A stretch of 64,000 bases of DNA, from the NCBI RefSeq assembly GCF_014200675.1, contig NZ_JACHCI010000006.1, positions 77,931-141,930 on the forward strand, written 5' to 3'. The stretch is from Janthinobacterium saanense (GTDB lineage: Bacteria; Pseudomonadota; Gammaproteobacteria; Burkholderiales; Burkholderiaceae_D). Made by a program: the position numbers and the translations under genes. Shown piece after piece: positions 55,085 through 63,239 of the stretch; the stretch's first letter is position 1; the number at the start of each line of letters is the position of its first letter. Under the pieces are notes generated by a model. The model made no database searches and was not told the DNA's origin. It saw only the letters and a program-made list of their open reading frames with translations.

Positions 55085-56571
55085 CGGCCCGCCGGCCCGT
55101 GCTGGAACGCCTGCGGCTGCGCCTTGCCCAAGGCATGCCGCTGGGTAGCCTGCGCAGCCAGCTGCTGCGCTGGCTGCTGATACCGCTGGTGATACTGGTG
55201 CTGCTGGACGCCGTCTTTGTCTACCGCAATGCGCTCGATGCGGCCGACATGGCCTATGACCGCTCGCTGCTGGCCTCCACCCGGGCGCTGGCCGAACGCG
55301 TCTCCATCGTGAACGGCAAGGTGGTGGCGGAAGTGCCTTATGTGGCGCTCGACAGCTTCGAAACCGATACCCTGGGCCGCATCTACTACAAGGTCACGGG
55401 CCTGAACGGCGAGCTGGTATCCGGTTATGACGACTTGCCGCCGGTGCCCAAGAACGTGCCCCGTTCGGAAAATTATCCCGCCCTGGTGCGCTTCTACCAC
55501 GCCGATTACCACGGCAAGCCGATCCGCATCGCCGCCCTGCTGCAGCCCGTCTACGACGACTCGATGCGCGGCATCGCCCTGATACAGGTGGCTGAAACGC
55601 TGGACGCCCGGCGCGGCCTGTCGAACCAGATACTGTTCGATACACTGCTGTGGCAAGCGGCCATGGTGCTGCTGATGGGCGCCCTGGTGTGGTTTGCCGT
55701 AAGGCTGGTGCTGCAGCCACTGATGCGCCTGAAGACGGAAGTGGAAACACGTACCCTGTCCGACCTGTCCGACGTCGATCCTGTCCTGGTGCACCGCGAA
55801 ATGCGGCCGCTGGTCAGCGCCATGAATGGCGCCATGGGCCGTTTGCAGCAGTTGATCGCCAGCCAGCGCCGCTTCATTGCGGACGCCTCGCACCAGCTGC
55901 GCACCCCATTGACGGTGCTGAAAACGCAGGCCGAACTGGCTTTGCGCGAGTGCGACCGCCAGCCCGATCATCCGCACAATATGGCGGCCCTGCGCGACAT
56001 CGTGAAGTCCATCGCCAGCACCACCGATTCCACCGTGCTGCTGGCCAACCGCCTGCTGACCCTGGCCCGCATCGAACATGGCGGCGAAAACCTGCCCATG
56101 GAAGCCGTGTCGCTGCGCGAACTGGCGCAACAGGTGGGCCTGGAATTGGCCATGAGCGCCGTCAGCCGCGATATCGACCTGTCGCTGGAAGCACTGGATG
56201 ACGCGCCGGTGCAGGGGCAGGCGCTGCTGCTGCATGAATTGATCGCCAACCTGGTCGACAATGCGCTGCGCTATACGCCCCCCGGCGGCAACGTGGTCTT
56301 GCGCGTGCGGGCCGCAGCGCCAGACACCCTGCAGGGCGCCGTGCTGGAAGTGGAAGACAGCGGCGCCGGCATTGCGCCGGCCGAACGCGAACGCGTTTTC
56401 ACGCCGTTTTACCGCGTTGCCTCGGCGCTGGAGCGCAACCCAGGCGGGGCAGGCCTGGGCCTGTCCATCGTGCGCGACATCGCCGCCCTGCACGGCGCCA
56501 GGCTGGAACTGGCGACAGCAAGCTATGGCCATGGCTTGAAGGTTAGTGTGCACTTCAACCTGGCGATTTGA
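55081..56571 (+). CDS. tctE: Sensor histidine kinase (TctE-like)
   Basis: 496 residues. One N-terminal helix (LLRWLLIPLVILVLLDAVFVY), a periplasmic 2CSK_N-type sensor region (about 45-190) and a second helix (QAAMVLLMGALVWFAVRLVL) lead to HAMP, HisKA (FIADASHQLRTPLTVLKTQ) and HATPase_c (ANLVDNALRYTPPGG, EDSGAGIAP, GGAGLGLSIVRDI). Similar kinases sense tricarboxylates through TctC-type binding proteins; the local Bug protein at 52100 fits this. Translationally coupled to the regulator. Confidence 0.9.
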   Translation: MTARRPVLERLRLRLAQGMPLGSLRSQLLRWLLIPLVILVLLDAVFVYRNALDAADMAYDRSLLASTRALAERVSIVNGKVVAEVPYVALDSFETDTLGRIYYKVTGLNGELVSGYDDLPPVPKNVPRSENYPALVRFYHADYHGKPIRIAALLQPVYDDSMRGIALIQVAETLDARRGLSNQILFDTLLWQAAMVLLMGALVWFAVRLVLQPLMRLKTEVETRTLSDLSDVDPVLVHREMRPLVSAMNGAMGRLQQLIASQRRFIADASHQLRTPLTVLKTQAELALRECDRQPDHPHNMAALRDIVKSIASTTDSTVLLANRLLTLARIEHGGENLPMEAVSLRELAQQVGLELAMSAVSRDIDLSLEALDDAPVQGQALLLHELIANLVDNALRYTPPGGNVVLRVRAAAPDTLQGAVLEVEDSGAGIAPAERERVFTPFYRVASALERNPGGAGLGLSIVRDIAALHGARLELATASYGHGLKVSVHFNLAI

Positions 56572-56772
56572 CTTGCATGAAACATGACAGGACTGCAGCG
56601 CGACACTGTAAATCGCATGTTGCCTAAAAACAACACGTAATTTATTTTTAATACTTAATTGGCATCCACATTAATCAATTGCCTTACGTAAATATATTTA
56701 TCCCTATAAAATTCGGCCTCCATTAAGCGGCAAGACCATCTTTCCGTTTTAATTAATTTCTTAGGAATAAAA

Positions 56773-57330
56773 ATGAAAAAGCAATTGTTTGCAGTAGTCG
56801 TAGGCGCCGCTCTGGCATTCCCACTGTTCGCACAAGCTGAAGGCGCTTATGTTGGCGGCAATATCGGCCGTGCAGAATTGAAAGCCGGCGGCGACGGCTT
56901 TGGCAAAGAAAACAAAACCAGCTTTAAAGCCTACGCTGGCTACGATTTCACCGCCAATTTCGGCGTGGAAGCTGGTTACGCCAGTTTTGGCAAACTGAAA
57001 GGCAACGATGGCACGGAATCGTCCAGCGGCGATACCAGCGCACTGTACGCAGCTGTTACCGGCACGCTGCCACTGAACGAACAGTTCTCGCTGCTGGCTA
57101 AAGTTGGTATCACGCGCAACGAAACCAAAATCAAGATCGACGATACCAACTTCCATTTCAGCAGCACCGAAAACAAAACCTCGGCCCTGATTGGCGTAGG
57201 CGCTGCTTACAACATCAACAAAAATCTGTCGGCTGTCGCTGAATACGAACATTTCGGCAAAACGCTGGAACTCGGTGGCGCAAATATCAAGGCATCGCAA
57301 TTCTCGGTAGGCCTGCGCTACAAATTTTAA
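56773..57330 (+). CDS. Outer-membrane beta-barrel protein (OmpA/OmpW-like small barrel)
   Basis: 185 residues; the ATG has TAGGAA upstream. The signal peptide is KKQLFAVVVGAALAFPLFAQA. Alternating strands (AYVGGNIGRAELKAGG, FKAYAGYDFTANFGVEAGYASFG, SALIGVGAAYNINKNLSAVAEYEHFG) and a terminal aromatic (SVGLRYKF) indicate an eight-stranded barrel with no peptidoglycan-binding domain. Codon choice looks like that of a well-expressed gene. Strong downstream hairpins. Confidence 0.85.
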   Translation: MKKQLFAVVVGAALAFPLFAQAEGAYVGGNIGRAELKAGGDGFGKENKTSFKAYAGYDFTANFGVEAGYASFGKLKGNDGTESSSGDTSALYAAVTGTLPLNEQFSLLAKVGITRNETKIKIDDTNFHFSSTENKTSALIGVGAAYNINKNLSAVAEYEHFGKTLELGGANIKASQFSVGLRYKF

Positions 57331-57354
57331 TTCACGATTTTTTGTGAATTAAAA
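57325..57354. terminator. Inverted repeat at the stop of the beta-barrel gene
   Basis: TTTTAATTCAC (57325-57335) and GTGAATTAAAA (57344-57354) are perfect 11-base arms around 8 bases, overlapping the stop codon. AT-rich stem; probably protects the mRNA 3' end or helps termination with the next hairpin. Confidence 0.55.
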
Positions 57355-57380
57355 TTAAGCCATTAATACGGCATTAAGGA

Positions 57381-57406
57381 AACCGGCTGAATAGCCGGTT
57401 TTTTTA
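57381..57406 (+). terminator. Rho-independent terminator
   Basis: AACCGGCT-GAAT-AGCCGGTT followed by a T-run, 50 bases after the beta-barrel stop. A textbook plus-strand terminator. Confidence 0.9.
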
Positions 57407-57477
57407 TGCCCACCTCAAATGCAGCGCTGCTGCGGATGTTATGATCGCGCCCTGCAATTTGAATGAGGGCGCATGCC

Positions 57478-57846
57478 ATGATGAGCAAAGAAGAAGTCGC
57501 TGAACTGTTTGACAATATCAAAGAAAATGCTCCCTGGGATCTGTCCCAGCCGCTGCTGTGGGGCTATTACTTCACCAATCCCACGCCGGAATCGCTGGAA
57601 CAGGCGGCCGCTTTGCTGGCCATGCAGGGCTATCGCCCGGTGGAACTGTACCAGCCCGAACTGGAAGATGCTGCCGCGCCGCCGGTGTGGGTGCTGCACG
57701 TGGAAAAAGAAGAAGTGCATGGCGTTGACAGCCTGCATGCGCGCAATGGCGAACTGATGCAATTCGCCCAGGAACACCAGCTGGCCAGCTATGACGGCAT
57801 GGATGTGGGCCCGATCGGCCAGCAGCAGGATGTGCCGCAGTTCTGA
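57478..57846 (+). CDS. RraB-like ribonuclease E inhibitor family protein
   Basis: 122 residues; ATG 57478 (or 57481) fits a GAGGG site 9 bases upstream better than 57463. The sequence SKEEVAELFDNIKENAPWDLSQPLLWGYYF, then LEQAAALLAMQGYRPVELY and VWVLHVEKEEVHGVDSLHARNGEL, matches the RraB (PF06877) pattern. E. coli RraB binds RNase E and changes mRNA decay; the same activity here is inferred. Single gene between two terminators. Confidence 0.8.
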   Translation: MMSKEEVAELFDNIKENAPWDLSQPLLWGYYFTNPTPESLEQAAALLAMQGYRPVELYQPELEDAAAPPVWVLHVEKEEVHGVDSLHARNGELMQFAQEHQLASYDGMDVGPIGQQQDVPQF

Positions 57847-57862
57847 TACGGTGCGGACATAA

Positions 57863-57890
57863 CAAAACGGCGCCAACTGGCGCCGTTTTG
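57863..57890. terminator. Bidirectional terminator between the RraB-like gene and hom
   Basis: CAAAACGGCGCC (57863-57874) and GGCGCCGTTTTG (57879-57890) are perfect 12-base arms around a 4-base loop. Symmetric with A-rich left and T-rich right ends, so it can end both converging transcripts. Confidence 0.88.
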
Positions 57891-57907
57891 CATGCAACCG
57901 AGGAAAC

Positions 57908-59230
57908 TTAGCTCAGATTTTCCAGGCGTATCTTGGTCACCGTGCCCACCACGCTGCTCAGGGCTTCCATCTTGGCAATCGCTGCCGTGACGTTCTTTTC
58001 CTGCGTCTGGTGCGTCAGCATGATGATGTCCGTTTGCGTCTCATCTTCGGCCGGCTCCTTTTGCAGCATGGCGTCGATCGAGATGCCGCCATCGGCCAGG
58101 ATGCGCGTCAGGTCGGCCAGCACGCCCGGCTGGTCGGCCACATGCATGCGCAGGTAATAGCTGGTGGTGATTTCGGACATCGGCAAAATCGCGATATCGG
58201 TCATGGCGTTCGGCTGGAAAGCCAGGTGCGGCACGCGGTGTTCCGGATCGGCAGTGGCCAGGCGGGTGATGTCGACCAGGTCGGCGATCACCGACGAGGC
58301 GGTCGGCTCGGCGCCCGCGCCACGGCCCGAATACAGGCTGGCGCCGACGGCGTCGCCATGCACCAGCACTGCGTTCATGGCGCCTTCCACGTTGGCGATC
58401 AGGCGCTTGGCCGGGATCAGGGTCGGATGCACGCGCAATTCGATGCCTTCCACGCCATTGACGGTGGCGCGCTTGGTGATGCCCAGCAGCTTGATGCGGT
58501 AGCCCAGTTGTTCGGCATAGCGGATATCGACCGCATTGAGGTTGCTGATGCCTTCCACATAGGCTTTATCGAATTGCACCGGGATGCCGAAGGCGATGGC
58601 CGACATGATGGTGGCCTTGTGCGCGGCGTCCACGCCTTCGATGTCGAAGGTGGGATCGGCTTCCGCATAGCCCAGTTCCTGCGCCTGTTTCAGCACGGTG
58701 GCGAAATCGAGGCCCTTGTCGCGCATCTCGGACAGGATGAAATTGGTGGTGCCGTTGATGATGCCGGCGATCCATTCGATGCGGTTGGCCGTCAAGCCTT
58801 CGCGCAGCGCCTTGATGATGGGGATGCCACCGGCGACAGCCGCCTCGAAGGCCACCATCACGCCCTTGTCCTGGGCGGCGGCGAAAATCTCGTTGCCATG
58901 CACGGCCAGCAGGGCCTTGTTGGCCGTGACCACGTGCTTGCCATTGGCGATCGCCTGCAGCACCAGGGTGCGCGACAGGTCGTAGCCGCCTATCAGTTCG
59001 ACCACGATATCGATGTCGGGATCGTTGACGATCAGGGCCGGATCATTGACCACCTTGCAGGCGCCGGCGACCAGCGCTTCAGCCTTGGCCACGTCGCGCA
59101 CGGCGACGGCGACGACTTCGATGCCGCGGCCGGCGCGGCGTTTGATTTCTTCCTGATTGCGCCGCAAGACGCTGAACGTGCCGTAACCGACATTACCCAG
59201 GCCCAGCAGGCCGATTTTGATGGATTTCAT
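57908..59230 (-). CDS. hom: Homoserine dehydrogenase
   Basis: 440 residues. The NAD(P)-binding N-terminus is IKIGLLGLGNVGYGTF. The catalytic domain has ANKALLAVHGNEIF, FEAAVAGGIPIIKALREGLTANRI, GIINGTTNFIL and AEADPTFDIEGVDAAHKATI, including the Lys/Asp used for hydride transfer. A C-terminal ACT domain (YYLRMHVADQPGVLADLTRIL) suggests feedback by threonine. It converts aspartate semialdehyde to homoserine. thrC, often next in Burkholderiales, is not found downstream; a terminator and the converging RraB-like gene are there instead. Confidence 0.96.
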   Translation of the reverse strand: MKSIKIGLLGLGNVGYGTFSVLRRNQEEIKRRAGRGIEVVAVAVRDVAKAEALVAGACKVVNDPALIVNDPDIDIVVELIGGYDLSRTLVLQAIANGKHVVTANKALLAVHGNEIFAAAQDKGVMVAFEAAVAGGIPIIKALREGLTANRIEWIAGIINGTTNFILSEMRDKGLDFATVLKQAQELGYAEADPTFDIEGVDAAHKATIMSAIAFGIPVQFDKAYVEGISNLNAVDIRYAEQLGYRIKLLGITKRATVNGVEGIELRVHPTLIPAKRLIANVEGAMNAVLVHGDAVGASLYSGRGAGAEPTASSVIADLVDITRLATADPEHRVPHLAFQPNAMTDIAILPMSEITTSYYLRMHVADQPGVLADLTRILADGGISIDAMLQKEPAEDETQTDIIMLTHQTQEKNVTAAIAKMEALSSVVGTVTKIRLENLS

Positions 59231-59302
59231 AATGTACTAAAAGCTCATAAGTGACGCGCGCCAGAGGCACGCGCCAGGTTGATCGAGTGTGCTGCTGCCG
59301 GC

Positions 59303-60532
59303 TCAGCCCCGGCTGTGACGCTTGCGGTAACCTTCGAGGAAGCGCGCAATGCGTCCCATGGCCTCGGTCAAGTCGTCGGAATTGGGCAGGAAGACGATGC
59401 GGAAATGGTCTTGCGCGATCCAGTTGAAACCCGTGCCCTGCACGATCAGCACCTTGGCCTCGGCCAGCAATTCATAGGCAAACTGCTGGTCATCGGCGAT
59501 CGGGTAGATCAGCGGATCCAGGCGCGGGAACATATACAAGGCCGCTTTCGGCTTGACGCAAGTCACGCCCGGAATCTCGGTCAGCAGCTTGTGCGCCAGG
59601 TCGCGCTGTTTCAGCAAGCGCCCGCCCGGGCCCACCAGGTCGTTGATGCTTTGATAGCCGCCCAGCGCGGTCTGGATCGCGAACTGGCCCGGTGCATTGG
59701 CGCACAGGCGCATCGAGGCCAGCATGTTCAAGCCTTCGATGTAATCCTTGGCGTGGCGCTTTTCGCCCGACACCACCATCCAGCCGGCACGGTAGCCGCA
59801 GGAACGGTAATTCTTCGACAGGCCATTCAGGGTAATGAACAGCACATCATCGGCCAGCGAGGCGATGGACACGTGCTCGGCTTCGTCGTACAGCACCTTG
59901 TCGTAGATCTCGTCGGCGAAAATGATCAGCTGGTGCTGGCGCGCCAGTTCGACGATCTGCAACAGCAGTTCCACCGGATACAGGGCGCCGGTCGGATTGT
60001 TCGGGTTGATGACGACGATGGCGCGCGTCTGCGACGTGATCTTGCGGCGCATGTCCTCGATATCGGGATACCACTCGTTTTGCTCGTCGCAGACATAATG
60101 CACGGGATTGCCGCCGGACAGGCTGACAGCAGCCGTCCACAGCGGATAGTCGGGCGCGGGCACCAGCACTTCGTCGCCGCTATTGAGCAGCGCGTTCATC
60201 GACATCACGATCAGTTCCGAGGCGCCATTGCCCAGGTAAATATCGTCGATGGTGACGCCGGCGATATTTTTACTCTGCGTGTAGTGCATGACGGCCTTGC
60301 GCGGCGCGAACATGCCCTTGGAATCGGTATAGCCTGCCGCGTTCTGCAGGTTCAGCATCATGTCGCGCACGATCTCGTCGGGCGGGTCGAAGCCGAACAC
60401 GGCCAGGTTGCCGATGTTGAGCTTGGTGATCTTGTGGCCTTCTTCTTCCATTTGCCTGGATTTTTCCAGGACCGGGCCGCGGATGTCGTAGCAGACATCC
60501 GCCAATTTATTCGATTTCTGAATCGGTCGCAA
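59303..60532 (-). CDS. alaA: PLP-dependent aminotransferase (AlaA/AlaC-like), TTG start
   Basis: 409 residues. It starts with TTG at 60532: the N-terminal MRPIQKSNKLADVCYDIRGPVL aligns with the very start of E. coli AlaA (MSPIEKSSKLENVCYDIRGP, from memory), and no ATG suits. Class I fold: NGASELI, PDYPLWTAAVSLSGG, NPNNPTGALY, FADEIYDK, and the PLP-Lys in LNGLSKNYRSCGYRAGW. Likely glutamate-pyruvate transaminase for alanine synthesis. Upstream of hom on the same strand with 72 bases between. Confidence 0.88.
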   Translation of the reverse strand: MRPIQKSNKLADVCYDIRGPVLEKSRQMEEEGHKITKLNIGNLAVFGFDPPDEIVRDMMLNLQNAAGYTDSKGMFAPRKAVMHYTQSKNIAGVTIDDIYLGNGASELIVMSMNALLNSGDEVLVPAPDYPLWTAAVSLSGGNPVHYVCDEQNEWYPDIEDMRRKITSQTRAIVVINPNNPTGALYPVELLLQIVELARQHQLIIFADEIYDKVLYDEAEHVSIASLADDVLFITLNGLSKNYRSCGYRAGWMVVSGEKRHAKDYIEGLNMLASMRLCANAPGQFAIQTALGGYQSINDLVGPGGRLLKQRDLAHKLLTEIPGVTCVKPKAALYMFPRLDPLIYPIADDQQFAYELLAEAKVLIVQGTGFNWIAQDHFRIVFLPNSDDLTEAMGRIARFLEGYRKRHSRG

Positions 60533-60952
60533 AATAAATCCCTGTCGTGATACGGCGCGGCTCGCCGACGCTTGCGGCGTGGCATCTGCACCAGAACTAT
60601 GAAACCATGAGACTGCAATGGCGAAACAACAATACGAAACGTGTATTCTCGCCGAAAGCAGGCCATTTTATCAAATTAAACATGGTGGACAGCGGCATTT
60701 GGCGCAAAATCTGCCAAAGCTGCCTGCCGCGCAGGCACTGCGTCGGTCGCACTGTCTTCACCATTGCTTCACTTTGCGCACATCGGCCCGCGCTACCATG
60801 GCGCTGCACCGCTTGCATCTGCCCGATTTAATTGCATTTAGAAAAGATTCCCCCTGCCATTCGCTCTTTTCAAGCATTTATGGCATGCTTACGCCCCTTC
60901 GCCGCAGTACGGCAAGCGCCCCCGATCAACCGTCCAGAGCAGCCCAAACGCC
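60533..60952. other. Divergent intergenic region
   Basis: 420 bases between the aminotransferase (-) and the Mth938-domain gene (+). I see no gene with family resemblance, RNA fold or clear repeat. It must contain promoters for both directions; none is strong enough to place. Confidence 0.5.
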
Positions 60953-61345
60953 ATGAAACTTCATGCCAGCACCACCCAACAATACCAGACCGTCACCGGC
61001 TACGATGAAAACGGCGTCGAGATCAACGCCCAGCCGTATAACTATAGCCTGATCGTGATGCCGGAAGTGCCGCCACGGGCGTGGGAAGTGGCCAGTTTTG
61101 AGGCATTGACCGAAGCGCATTTCGCGCAAATCCTGGCCGATGCGCCCGACGTGGTGATCCTGGGCACCGGCGAGCGCCAGCGCTTCGTCCACCCCAAGCT
61201 GACGGCCGCGCTGACCATGCGCCGCATCGGCGTCGAATGCATGGATAGCCAGGCTGCCTGCCGCACCTATAACATCCTGATGGGCGAAGGCCGCAAGGTC
61301 ACGCTGGCCCTGATTTTATCGAGCGGCAAGGGTAGCGCGGCATGA
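60953..61345 (+). CDS. Mth938-domain (DUF498/NDUFAF3-like) protein
   Basis: 130 residues. The pattern YSLIVMPEVPPRAWEVASFEALTEAHFAQIL, VVILGTGERQRFVHPKL, and GVECMDSQAACRTYNILMGEGRKVTLALI fits the Mth938 family, whose human member assists complex I assembly; the bacterial role is unsettled. Start overlaps nothing; the stop overlaps the next start in ATGA. Confidence 0.88.
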   Translation: MKLHASTTQQYQTVTGYDENGVEINAQPYNYSLIVMPEVPPRAWEVASFEALTEAHFAQILADAPDVVILGTGERQRFVHPKLTAALTMRRIGVECMDSQAACRTYNILMGEGRKVTLALILSSGKGSAA

Positions 61346-63033
61346 AGAAATTCAATATCAACGAATTGCACACCTCGCGCGTGCTGATGTGGTCCCTGCT
61401 GGGCATCTTCATCGTCGTTACCCTGTACGCGCTGGGCATCCGCACGCTGGTGCCGCCCGATGAAGGCCGCTACGCCGAAATGGCGCGTGAGATGCTGTCC
61501 ACTGGCGACTGGATCACCACCCGCCTGAACGGCATCAAGTACTTTGAAAAACCGCCGCTGCAAACCTGGATGAACGCGCTGACCTTCGCTGCCTTCGGCC
61601 TGGGCGAGTGGCAAGCCCGTTTGTGGACGGGCTTGTGCGGCATCATCGGCGTCTGCATGACGGCGCTGGCCGGCAAAAAGGTGTTTGGTCCGCGCATCGG
61701 CCTGTATGCGGGCCTGGTGCTGGCGTCCAGCCTGTTCTGGCTGGCGTCGGGCCAGATCAATTCGCTGGACATGAGCTTGTCGGCCATGATGACCATCGTG
61801 CTGGCCAGCCTGCTGATCGCCCAGCGCGATGACGCTACGGCCGCCGAGCAACGCAACTGGATGCTGGCCTGCTGGGCCGGCATGGCGCTGGCGGTGCTGG
61901 CCAAGGGCCTGATCGGCATCGTGCTGCCCGGCGCCGTGCTGGTACTGTACACCGCGTTCTCGCGCGACTGGCGCATCTGGACCCGCTTGCACCTGGTCAA
62001 GGGCCTGATCGTGTTTTTCGCCATCGCCACGCCCTGGTTCGTGCTGGTCGGCCTGCGCAATCCCGAGCAGCCGCACTTCTTCTTCATCCACGAGCACCTG
62101 GAACGTTTCCTGAAAAAAGGCCACCAGCGCGAAGGCGCCTGGTACTACTTCCTGGTGCTGCTGATACCCGGCATCCTGCCGTGGATAGGCGTGCTGCCGC
62201 AAAGTATCGCTGCCTCCTTCAAGCGCCAGGACGGCGCCTTCCAGCCCCGTTTGATGGTGCTGATCTGGGCCGTCTTCATTTTCTTCTTCTTCAGCTATTC
62301 GACTTCCAAGTTGCCCGGCTACATCGTGCCCGTCTTCCCTGCGCTGGCCCTGCTGATCGCGCTGTACCTGGAATCGGCATCGCGCCGCCAGCGCATGCTG
62401 GCCGCCGGCCTGCTGACGGCCCTGGGCCTGGCCGTGCTGGTGATCGTGCCGTTCGCCTTCCAGCACGCCAGCGCACGCGACCCGCTGGAACTGGCTGCAC
62501 TGAAAGGCTATCAGCCGTGGGTGATGGCGGCCGGCTTCTTCGCTCTGGCGGGCGGCGCCCTGGCCCTGCTGCATGCACGCCAGCTGCGCCGCGACATGAC
62601 GGTGCTGACGATAGCTGGCGCCGGCTTCCTGGCTACGCACTGCATCCTGGCCGGTTCCGAACTGTATGGCCAGAACCGTGCCGGCACCGATCTGCTGCCG
62701 CAGATCCAGGCCGAACTCAGTGCCGACACCAAGATCTATTCGGTGGGCATTTATGAACAATCGCTGACGTATTACTTGCAGCGCCCGGTGATCCTGGTCG
62801 ACTATTGGGATGAATTCACCTTCGGCCTGGAACAGCAGCCTGAGCTGTCACTGCCGAAAGTCGAGCAATTTGTCGCGCAATGGACGCGCGATGCGGCCAA
62901 CGGCGTACGCGACGTGGCCATCATCAGCCACGACCAGTACAAGCAGTTGCAACAGCAAGGCGTGCCGATGCGGCTGGTGGCGCAAGATGCGCGCCGCATG
63001 GTGATTGCCAACAATATCGTTGTTGGCAAATAG
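61342..63033 (+). CDS. ArnT-like GT39/GT83 membrane glycosyltransferase
   Basis: 563 residues. An N-terminal helix is followed by the first periplasmic loop with the catalytic acidic pair and family pattern VPPDEGRYAEMAREMLSTGDWITTRLNGIKYFEKPPLQTWM. About 12 hydrophobic helices, then a C-terminal soluble domain (about 460-563). Such enzymes transfer a sugar from an undecaprenyl carrier to lipid A. With an ArnB-like gene next, addition of aminoarabinose or a related amino sugar is likely, but the substrate is inferred. Confidence 0.88.
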   Translation: MKKFNINELHTSRVLMWSLLGIFIVVTLYALGIRTLVPPDEGRYAEMAREMLSTGDWITTRLNGIKYFEKPPLQTWMNALTFAAFGLGEWQARLWTGLCGIIGVCMTALAGKKVFGPRIGLYAGLVLASSLFWLASGQINSLDMSLSAMMTIVLASLLIAQRDDATAAEQRNWMLACWAGMALAVLAKGLIGIVLPGAVLVLYTAFSRDWRIWTRLHLVKGLIVFFAIATPWFVLVGLRNPEQPHFFFIHEHLERFLKKGHQREGAWYYFLVLLIPGILPWIGVLPQSIAASFKRQDGAFQPRLMVLIWAVFIFFFFSYSTSKLPGYIVPVFPALALLIALYLESASRRQRMLAAGLLTALGLAVLVIVPFAFQHASARDPLELAALKGYQPWVMAAGFFALAGGALALLHARQLRRDMTVLTIAGAGFLATHCILAGSELYGQNRAGTDLLPQIQAELSADTKIYSVGIYEQSLTYYLQRPVILVDYWDEFTFGLEQQPELSLPKVEQFVAQWTRDAANGVRDVAIISHDQYKQLQQQGVPMRLVAQDARRMVIANNIVVGK

Positions 63034-63239
63034 CAAAAACCTCTGTTTGCCCAATCTGATCCGGGACCAGCGCGTCCCGGATGTTTGGCCATCACGCCCG
63101 GGCGCTACGGAAACTGCCGCGCCACCACCCCGAATAAAGCTATAAAATAGCGTTGCCTGCCAGCGGACACGGATCACGCTGGCAACAATCACAATAATAC
63201 GGCCTACACCATAAAACCCAAGAACAAGACGAGTGCCCC

